NCBI GenBank assembly: GCA_005877185.1
Contig: VBPQ01000194.1
Coordinates: 1 to 5,067, forward strand
Length of the DNA stretch: 5,067 bases
Direction: 5' to 3'
Source of the DNA: Nitrososphaerota archaeon
GTDB taxonomy: Archaea; Thermoproteota; Nitrososphaeria; Nitrososphaerales; Gagatemarchaeaceae
Part shown: positions 1 through 3,696 of the stretch, piece after piece
Position numbering within the stretch: the first letter of the stretch is position 1
Layout: every line of letters begins with the position of its first letter
Program-made: the position numbers and the translations under genes
Notes under the pieces: model-generated
What the model saw: only the letters and a program-made list of their open reading frames with translations
What the model was told of the DNA's origin: nothing
The model's database searches: none

Positions 1-31
1 GAGGCGATGGCGTATCCGGCTGCTCAGCCTT

Positions 32-47
32 GCTGGCAGTAGCAGAA
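32..47 (+). repeat. Left arm of an imperfect inverted repeat
   Basis: GCTGGCAGTAGCAGAA here matches GCTGGCATTAGCAGGA read on the minus strand at 920-935, with 14 of 16 positions identical. The two arms lie just outside the left rio1 5' fragment and just upstream of the intact rio1 promoter, so they enclose the doc-type toxin region. They could be degenerate ends of the inserted segment. A chance match is not excluded over a kilobase. Confidence 0.4.
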
Positions 48-144
48 TCCTTTTTCTTTTGCGCCTCCCCCGCCCGGTCATTGAGCGATGAAGAAAGCTC
101 GAGCCTTCGAGGCAGGTTCCTGAACTTCGAGCGAGGCAACAGGT
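44..144 (+). pseudogene. Decayed copy of the rio1 promoter and first codons
   Basis: This stretch aligns without gaps to 956-1056, the start region of the intact rio1 gene, with 84 of 101 positions identical by my count. Conserved parts are the T-rich TATA-like element (49-60, against 961-972), the TTG start (81, against 993) and the first codons, which read LSDEESSSLR in both. Further on the copy carries mainly amino-acid-changing differences (E to G, L to F, K to N, S to F, D to G). After 144 all similarity to rio1 stops and the frame runs to position 257 with a low-complexity Ser/Leu-rich tail. It therefore cannot encode a kinase and is best read as a truncated duplicate left by a rearrangement. 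Whether its promoter still fires is unknown. Confidence 0.75.
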
Positions 145-313
145 CATTATCTCTTTCAGCACTGCTCCTGCCACCATCTCAATCACATTCCCTGGCTCTC
201 AGCTCGGGCTTCCAGGGTAACATACCCAGCGCAGTGCTTGGAAAGCGTTTCAATTAGGTGATCTTTGAACCGGCAGCGAAAACGTGTTCGAAGCCCTGCC
301 ACCGCGCTACGCT

Positions 314-427
314 TCAGACCTTAGCCAGTCTTTCGAGTAGTGTCTTGTCTTCTGCAAGAACCACGGTCGTTACATCGTCAAAATCTCGGTCTTTGAACTC
401 CTTTGCGACTTTCGACTTCTGAGCCAT
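314..427 (-). CDS. 37-residue ORF just downstream of the broken toxin gene
   Basis: An ATG begins 6 bases after the stop codon of the doc-type gene on the same strand and gives 37 residues, starting MAQKSKVAKEFKDRDF and ending LLERLAKV. The product would be charged and soluble, without signal peptide, membrane segment or cysteine. I do not recognise it. The tight spacing suggests translational coupling to the toxin gene. Doc toxins are normally paired with a Phd-type antitoxin encoded upstream; none is upstream here, so this small ORF could be an unusual partner, a remnant, or chance. No clear SD is visible beyond a weak purine run. Coding status is uncertain. Confidence 0.35.
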   Translation of the reverse strand: MAQKSKVAKEFKDRDFDDVTTVVLAEDKTLLERLAKV

Positions 428-433
428 TGGCTC

Positions 434-875
434 TCACTCATTTCTGAGCTTGGTTAAATTCATTCCTATCCACTTGTCAACATCACTGGCAGAAACACTT
501 CTCAGGGCTATGTCGAGGAGAAACCGGTATGTGTCATCGGGGTTCGACTTGATTTCAATTCCGTTTAATCGCAGAAACAGCCGCACGAGCTCGTACGCGG
601 TCCTCTTGTTGCCGTTGACAAATGGATGTAGAACGACTATGTTGTACAGCAAGAAGGCGGCCTTCTTGACAATCGCCCGTTCTCTATCAAGCCTCTCGCC
701 GATATCTTTGACTGTATCCAGCAGATACTCGAGATTCGACTTGCTAAGGTAACCGTGTTCGCCGCCGGGTCACGCGGATGATCTTATTGTACAGCCGTTC
801 CACCTGTTTGATGGACGGGTATTTGATATCCTCGCTCAAATTGGGTCTGCTTCCTAATGTGGTGTCTGGAACCAT
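434..875 (-). pseudogene. doc: Doc/Fic-family toxin gene, frameshifted
   Basis: Read on the minus strand from ATG 875, the first 36 codons (MVPDTTLGSRP then SEDIKYPSIKQVERLYNKI) end in RVT. One extra C in a CCC run (plus-strand 767-769) then breaks the frame. Removing it gives a continuous 146-residue protein going on with GGEHGYLSKSNLEYLLDTV and carrying HPFVNGNKRTA at residues 83-93, the Fic/Doc active-site loop. The N-terminal Y-P-S-I-...-L-Y and the G-G-E-H-G segment are also typical of death-on-curing proteins. The motif has Lys where AMPylating Fic enzymes have the second Gly; phage P1 Doc has this form and inactivates EF-Tu by phosphorylation. An SD-like GGAGG (885-889) lies 9 bases before the ATG. 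As sequenced, translation stops at codon 44 (TAG at 745-747) in the upstream frame, before the catalytic loop. A true mutation, a sequencing error or programmed slippage are all possible. No upstream antitoxin gene is present. Confidence 0.85.
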
Positions 876-884
876 AGATATAAT

Positions 885-889
885 CCTCC
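885..889 (-). promoter_or_regulatory. SD site of the doc-type gene
   Basis: GGAGG on the minus strand sits 9 bases before the ATG at 875. It supports that start rather than the internal TTG at 652, which would lack the N-terminal half of the domain. Confidence 0.5.
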
Positions 890-919
890 ATGATAATCGA
901 GGGTATTTCTTCGCTGGGT

Positions 920-935
920 TCCTGCTAATGCCAGC
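920..935 (-). repeat. Right arm of an imperfect inverted repeat
   Basis: This is the partner of 32-47 (14 of 16 identical in inverted orientation). It lies between the start of the minus-strand toxin gene and the rio1 promoter. Looser, gapped similarity may continue outward from both arms, but I could not align it reliably by eye. Confidence 0.4.
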
Positions 936-955
936 TTTTTGCCTAGCGGTACACT

Positions 956-970
956 AGAAGCCTTTTTCTT
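956..970 (+). promoter_or_regulatory. Likely rio1 promoter (TATA-like)
   Basis: The purine-rich GAAG followed by CCTTTTTCTT is centred about 27 bases before the TTG at 993. That is the spacing expected for an archaeal TATA box driving a leaderless or nearly leaderless transcript. No SD is seen before TTG 993. The element is also preserved in the decayed copy at 49-60, at the same distance from its TTG. It is not an ideal TATA sequence. Confidence 0.4.
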
Positions 971-992
971 CTCCACCTGCAGCGTCCAGTCA

Positions 993-1763
993 TTGAGCGA
1001 CGAAGAAAGCTCGAGCCTTAGAGAGAGGCTCCTGAAGTCCGAGCGAGACAACAGGTACCTCCGCAAGGACTCGGACGACAGGAAGGTGATGGAAGAGGTC
1101 TTCGACCAGGCGACCCTTCTCGCCATCAAGGAGTTGATGTCGAAGGGAGAGCTCTCAGAGCTAAACGGCGTGGTGAGCGCGGGGAAGGAGGCCCGCGTCT
1201 ACTACGGCGTAGCGGGGAAAGGGGTTCCGCGAGCGGTGAAGATATACATGGTGGCCTCGGCCGATTTCAAGAAGCGGCTCGTCTACATCGCGGGGGACAG
1301 GAGGTTCGGGAAGATCCCGGGATCCTCCACCGAGATAATCAAGCTATGGGTCAGGAAGGAGTTCAAGAACCTGCAGCTCGCACACTCATCGGGGGTGAGG
1401 GTCCCCAGGCCGTATTCCTTCTTGAGGAACGTTATCGTGATGGAGTACATAGGCGAGCCGCCAGCACCCGCCCCCACGATGGCGGAGGCCGAGGTCGACC
1501 TCTCCGATTACAAGTGGGTCTTCAGCTCGATTTCGAAGCTGTACAAGTCAGCCGAGCTGGTTCACGCCGACCTCTCCGAGTACAACATCTTCAAGTGGGG
1601 CGACGAGAGGGTCGTCTTCGACATGGGGTCGGCCGTAACCAAATCTCACCCCGAGGCCGCAACCTTCCTGCGGAGGGACGTCAGCAACATGGTTAGATTC
1701 TTTAAGAAGCGCGGAATCTTTGAGAAAGAAGCGGAGGACTGGCTTGGAGAGATAACGAAATGA
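993..1763 (+). CDS. rio1: RIO1-family serine kinase/ATPase of small-subunit biogenesis
   Basis: This encodes an atypical protein kinase of the RIO1 family, acting in the cytosol in late maturation of the small ribosomal subunit. From TTG 993 it is 256 residues, close to the usual archaeal length. The order of parts is: an N-terminal helical region (about 1-55); the ATP-binding loop SAGKEA (62-67); Lys83 in AVKIY for ATP; the RKEF helix Glu123; the hinge VIVMEYIGE (147-155); the catalytic loop HADLSEYN (191-198, with Asp193 and Asn198); and the metal-binding Asp210 in DMGSAV. That last motif is usually DMGQAV, so Ser replaces Gln here. RDVSNMVRFF (228-237) is the usual C-terminal helix. An upstream in-frame TTG at 939 would place the TATA-like element inside the gene, so 993 is preferred. 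The stop overlaps the next gene's ATG (ATGA), indicating an operon with the KH protein, a known archaeal pairing. Confidence 0.95.
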   Translation: MSDEESSSLRERLLKSERDNRYLRKDSDDRKVMEEVFDQATLLAIKELMSKGELSELNGVVSAGKEARVYYGVAGKGVPRAVKIYMVASADFKKRLVYIAGDRRFGKIPGSSTEIIKLWVRKEFKNLQLAHSSGVRVPRPYSFLRNVIVMEYIGEPPAPAPTMAEAEVDLSDYKWVFSSISKLYKSAELVHADLSEYNIFKWGDERVVFDMGSAVTKSHPEAATFLRRDVSNMVRFFKKRGIFEKEAEDWLGEITK

Positions 1764-2359
1764 GTTTCGAACAGAGTGTCAGGGTACCCCTCGATCGCGT
1801 CGGGGTGGTCATCGGGAAGGGCGGCTCCACGAGGAAGAGCTTCGAGGAGGAACTCGGCGTCGTTCTCTCCATCGACAGCAAGAGCGGGTCGGTGGTCGTG
1901 AAGTGCGAATCGATCGAGAAGGGCGACCCCATGAAGGCGGTGAGGGTCGTCGAGGCGATAGGGAGGGGTTTCTCCCCCCAGAGGGCGCACCGACTGCTCG
2001 GTGAAGAGGTCGCCTTCGAGGTGATCGACCTCAGGGACTTCGCCGGCAAGAGCGTGAACGCCCTCGAAAGGATCAGGGGGAGGATCATAGGGGTGAACGG
2101 CAAGTCGCGGAGGGTCATAGAGGAGCTCACCGGTTGCTACCTCTCCGTCTACGGGAGGAGCGTGGCGATGATCGGAGAACCGACGGAGATGAGGCTCGCG
2201 ATGGAGGCGGTGAAGATGCTCGCCTCAGGCAGCCCCCATCGAACGGTGTATAACATGCTCCAGAAGGCGAGGACGAAGAGGAAGATGGAGCGGATTCTCC
2301 TCTGGGAGGAGTCCTCACCAGAGAAGATGGCAGAGAAACTCAAGGAGCTCAGCGGTTGA
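1760..2359 (+). CDS. dim2: Two-KH-domain RNA-binding protein, archaeal Dim2/Pno1 homologue
   Basis: This 199-residue protein has two KH domains. The first (about 5-70) carries VGVVIGKGGSTRKS with the RNA-binding GKGG at 19-22. The second (about 85-155) carries the looser loop GVNG at 111-114 in RRVIEELTG context. The segment GSPHRTVYNMLQKAR (157-171) and a basic, helical tail are typical of the archaeal Dim2 family, relatives of eukaryotic Pno1/Dim2 and Krr1. Archaeal Dim2 binds the 3' end of 16S rRNA near the anti-SD sequence and assists 30S maturation. The start ATG overlaps the rio1 stop by 4 bases, so the two are almost certainly co-transcribed and translationally coupled, fitting their shared place in 30S assembly. 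The protein is full length with no visible damage. Confidence 0.93.
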   Translation: MSFEQSVRVPLDRVGVVIGKGGSTRKSFEEELGVVLSIDSKSGSVVVKCESIEKGDPMKAVRVVEAIGRGFSPQRAHRLLGEEVAFEVIDLRDFAGKSVNALERIRGRIIGVNGKSRRVIEELTGCYLSVYGRSVAMIGEPTEMRLAMEAVKMLASGSPHRTVYNMLQKARTKRKMERILLWEESSPEKMAEKLKELSG

Positions 2360-2446
2360 AGGCGAGGTTGCGTAAGACATCTCGGTCATGCTTTCGCTGG
2401 TTGTAGAGGAAGAGCCGAGAACTCCGCCCGCGCCAGTCTAGCCACA

Positions 2447-2456
2447 AGACTTATGT
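2447..2456 (+). promoter_or_regulatory. TATA-like box of the RHH regulator gene
   Basis: AGACTTATGT is centred roughly 33 bases before the ATG at 2485, with purines just upstream as in a BRE. There is no SD before that ATG, so a leaderless or short-leader transcript is expected. The inverted repeat 2462-2479 lies directly downstream of the box. Confidence 0.4.
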
Positions 2457-2461
2457 CCAGT

Positions 2462-2479
2462 GTAAACATGATTGTTTAC
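2462..2479 (+). promoter_or_regulatory. Perfect inverted repeat, likely operator of the RHH regulator
   Basis: GTAAACA-TGAT-TGTTTAC has two 7-base arms around a 4-base centre. It falls between the TATA-like box and the start codon of a gene encoding a ribbon-helix-helix protein. Dimeric RHH repressors bind short inverted repeats, so binding here would block transcription start. Autoregulation is inferred from position and symmetry. Confidence 0.65.
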
Positions 2480-2484
2480 GCGTC

Positions 2485-2835
2485 ATGGCCACCACACAGG
2501 TGCAGGTCAGGATTCCGGGAGAGCTCGTGAAGGAGATCGACAGCTGGATTTCCGAGGGCCGGTTCGCAAGCAGAAGCGAGGCCATAAAAACCATCGTCGC
2601 GCTCTATGACGCTTTCCTGGTGGGCAACATGAAGCAGACAGTCTCGATGCTCGTGGAGTCGACGGGCCTGAGCTTCAAGACCGTCCAGAAGGTCCTCCTG
2701 AGACTGTCTGGAAAAGGCCTCGTCGCGCCCAAGGGGAAGATTGGGAACGCGCAGGCCTACCAGTTCAGCGTCGAAAACGAGCTGCACGACCTGATCGAGT
2801 GGGCCAGCAAGCATCACTTCGCAGGCAGAAGCTAG
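2485..2835 (+). CDS. Transcription regulator, RHH domain joined to winged helix
   Basis: This 116-residue protein is probably a DNA-binding regulator. Residues 4-45 form a CopG/NikR-like ribbon-helix-helix: strand VQVRIP (6-11), helix ELVKEIDSWI (13-22), the turn GRFASRSEA (25-33) and a second helix to about 44. Residues 46-95 look like a winged helix: helix TVSMLVESTG (52-61), a recognition helix around SFKTVQKVLLRLSGKG (63-78), and a wing APKGKIGNAQAYQFS (81-95). A short helical tail ends in HHFAGRS. Two DNA-binding folds in one short chain is less usual than RHH alone. No ligand domain or metal site is evident. The start at ATG 2485 places the RHH strand at residue 6, as normal for the family. 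It stands alone, 125 bases after dim2, with its own promoter and putative operator. Its targets other than itself are unknown. Confidence 0.8.
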   Translation: MATTQVQVRIPGELVKEIDSWISEGRFASRSEAIKTIVALYDAFLVGNMKQTVSMLVESTGLSFKTVQKVLLRLSGKGLVAPKGKIGNAQAYQFSVENELHDLIEWASKHHFAGRS

Positions 2836-2872
2836 GAAAGGCTCTCGATACCCATCTGCACTGAGAATAAGC

Positions 2873-2983
2873 ATGGACGAGCGGGAAAAACTGTCTCGCG
2901 TTATGGCGACAAGTACCGTGAACATCACTGTGCCCCTAGTCTTTTCGACTTGGGATTTTCTAACTTTTAGGCGTCATTCATAA
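2873..2983 (+). CDS. Possible 36-residue ORF
   Basis: ATG 2873 opens a 36-codon frame ending at TAA 2981. An internal ATG gives a stretch MATSTVNITVP that resembles in pattern the N-terminal strand of an RHH protein (compare MATTQVQVRIP in the neighbouring regulator). The rest (FSTWDFLTFRR) does not continue the fold. There is no clear SD. It may be chance or a fragment; coding is unproven. Confidence 0.2.
   Translation: MDEREKLSRVMATSTVNITVPLVFSTWDFLTFRRHS
2941..2969 (+). terminator. T-rich stretch, possible archaeal terminator
   Basis: Three T-runs (CTTTTC, GATTTTC, ACTTTTA) follow one another on the plus strand about 105 bases after the RHH gene and just before the next TATA box. Archaeal RNA polymerase stops at such oligo-T tracts without needing a hairpin. 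Confidence 0.4.
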
Positions 2984-2988
2984 ATACT
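2979..2988 (+). promoter_or_regulatory. Good archaeal TATA box
   Basis: CATAAATACT-like sequence is the closest match to an archaeal TATA box in the window. Transcription would be expected to begin near 3009. No ORF with a credible start follows closely; the first thing downstream is the stem-loop cluster at 3051-3137. It could therefore drive a non-coding RNA or a long leader of the tnpB transcript. Confidence 0.5.
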
Positions 2989-3050
2989 ACACACCGACCA
3001 CTCTATCTCCATCAAGTCCTCCAGAAGAAAAGAAAAAGAATCGCAAGTGC

Positions 3051-3137
3051 GCTGGCGTCTCACCGCCAGTCAAGACCGCATTGGCGCGGATGGTACGCCA
3101 ACCAGAATCGGTCCTGATGCACGCCGAGTAGGCGTGT
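3051..3137 (+). ncRNA. Three consecutive stem-loops, candidate structured RNA
   Basis: Three perfect 6-bp GC-rich hairpins follow one another: CTGGCG/CGCCAG (3052-3057 with 3064-3069, 6-base loop), TTGGCG/CGCCAA (3081-3086 with 3096-3101, 9-base loop) and CACGCC/GGCGTG (3120-3125 with 3131-3136, 5-base loop). Two have a G-U closing pair that extends them. Because all arms share a GGCG/CGCC core, alternative pairings between hairpins are also possible. The cluster starts about 40 bases after the transcription start predicted from the TATA box at 2979. No tRNA, RNase P or SRP RNA signature is visible. The strand is chosen from the promoter; hairpins alone do not show it. Chance folding in GC-rich DNA cannot be excluded. 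Confidence 0.4.
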
Positions 3138-3180
3138 CACAGGTTCTGTCTGCGCAGCGGCTTCTCCAAGGGAACTTCGA

Positions 3181-3211
3181 AATCGGTAACAATCGGTAAC
3201 AAACGGTAACA
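3181..3211 (+). repeat. First GGTAAC array (three 10-bp units)
   Basis: Three head-to-tail 10-bp units, AATCGGTAAC twice then AAACGGTAAC, plus a final A. The 10-bp period places each GGTAAC on nearly the same face of the helix, as in iterons or clustered protein-binding sites. The whole 31-bp array recurs identically at 3274-3304. Confidence 0.9.
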
Positions 3212-3234
3212 GGAACGAATTTTCCCCCACACAA

Positions 3235-3248
3235 CTGTTAACGAACAG
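3235..3248. repeat. Small palindrome midway between the arrays
   Basis: CTGTT-AACG-AACAG is an inverted repeat with 5-base arms and a 4-base centre. Its midpoint is within about one base of the midpoint between the two GGTAAC arrays. Confidence 0.5.
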
Positions 3249-3273
3249 CCCCTACCATCGATGAGCCTGCAAG

Positions 3274-3304
3274 AATCGGTAACAATCGGTAACAAACGGT
3301 AACA
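3274..3304 (+). repeat. Second GGTAAC array, identical to the first
   Basis: Same 31 bases as 3181-3211 in the same orientation, 93 bases further on. The 62 bases between the copies are unrelated to the repeat. Exact identity of both copies, in a region without protein-coding constraint, suggests either recent duplication or a conserved binding function. Confidence 0.9.
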
Positions 3305-3447
3305 CCGACGAAGGAAGGAATGACTTGGTCATCCTCTGGGCATACCGATGCCTTCTATCCACCCAGACGGATGTAAAACAACTTCTCCGAATCGACCGCA
3401 GCAAGGACGGCCAGAACGGAGGCTTCACCCCCGACCTTGACAGGCTC

Positions 3448-3508
3448 GGGCCACAGCTGAGAAAACCACACTTCAGCCCACGAGGGGGCTGTAGCGCTGC
3501 TGTGACCG
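3448..3508 (+). other. Nested hairpin in the tnpB upstream region
   Basis: An outer stem CACAGC/GCTGTG (3452-3457 with 3499-3504), extended by GG/CC (3449-3450 with 3506-3507) across one mismatch, encloses an inner hairpin CAGCCC/GGGCTG (3474-3479 with 3486-3491). It lies in the 372 bases that are stop-free upstream of tnpB but that I do not consider coding. It could be a leader structure, part of the transposon left end, or chance. Confidence 0.3.
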
Positions 3509-3631
3509 GAGGGTCTGCAAGAAAGACTGCACAGGCCATATTTTTCGCCCGTGCCTTCCAGTCAGGGGAAATCGTGAAGCATCTGGAAACAGTTGTTCCT
3601 TTCTGCATTTCGTCCGGTTTAGAGGAGGAGG

Positions 3632-3669
3632 TGGCGCGGCACTACCATCCGAACCATCGAAGCGCGCCA
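3632..3669 (+). other. 7-bp inverted repeat just before the tnpB SD
   Basis: TGGCGCG (3632-3638) pairs perfectly with CGCGCCA (3663-3669) around a 24-base loop, ending 11 bases before the SD. It may be the subterminal hairpin of the transposon left end or a leader structure limiting TnpB translation. Confidence 0.35.
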
Positions 3670-3680
3670 GGACGGAAGGC

Positions 3681-3688
3681 AGGAGGTG
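3681..3688 (+). promoter_or_regulatory. Strong SD fixing the tnpB start
   Basis: AGGAGGTG lies 8 bases before ATG 3697. It decides the start of tnpB against the much longer open frame that begins at 3325. Confidence 0.8.
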
Positions 3689-3696
3689 CTCCAGTT

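Noticed and set aside
30..257. 75-residue ORF as a gene of its own
   Set aside because: Its first half is the degraded rio1 5' copy and its second half is low-complexity Ser/Leu-rich sequence with no family resemblance.
250..310. tRNA-like TTCGAA and TTCAAAG motifs
   Set aside because: Neither has a matching 5-bp T-stem, and no acceptor or anticodon stem can be drawn around them.
650..652. TTG 652 as the true start of a short 72-residue Fic protein
   Set aside because: Upstream sequence in two frames encodes the missing conserved N-terminal half, so the short ORF is the tail of a frameshifted gene.
450..752. 100-residue plus-strand ORF
   Set aside because: It is antisense to the doc-type gene, whose catalytic loop shows which strand codes.
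854..1129. 91-residue minus-strand ORF over the rio1 start
   Set aside because: It is antisense to conserved rio1 codons and to the promoter, with no motif and no SD; the real minus-strand gene here starts at 875 in another frame.
1646..2130. Minus-strand ORFs across the rio1-dim2 junction
   Set aside because: They lie opposite clear RIO1 and KH motifs and result from GC-rich codon usage.
2476..2928. 150-residue minus-strand ORF
   Set aside because: It is antisense to the RHH regulator and its operator, with no recognisable domain.
3051..3137. The three-hairpin cluster as a tRNA
   Set aside because: No T-loop consensus and no closing 7-bp acceptor stem; hairpin spacing does not fit a cloverleaf.
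3181..3304. Small CRISPR array
   Set aside because: Only two repeats, each internally made of 10-bp units, a 62-base spacer and no cas genes; this fits clustered binding sites better.
3252..3608. 118-residue minus-strand ORF
   Set aside because: No recognisable domain and no good SD; it overlaps the second GGTAAC array, and the opposite frame is open too, which suggests compositional openness.
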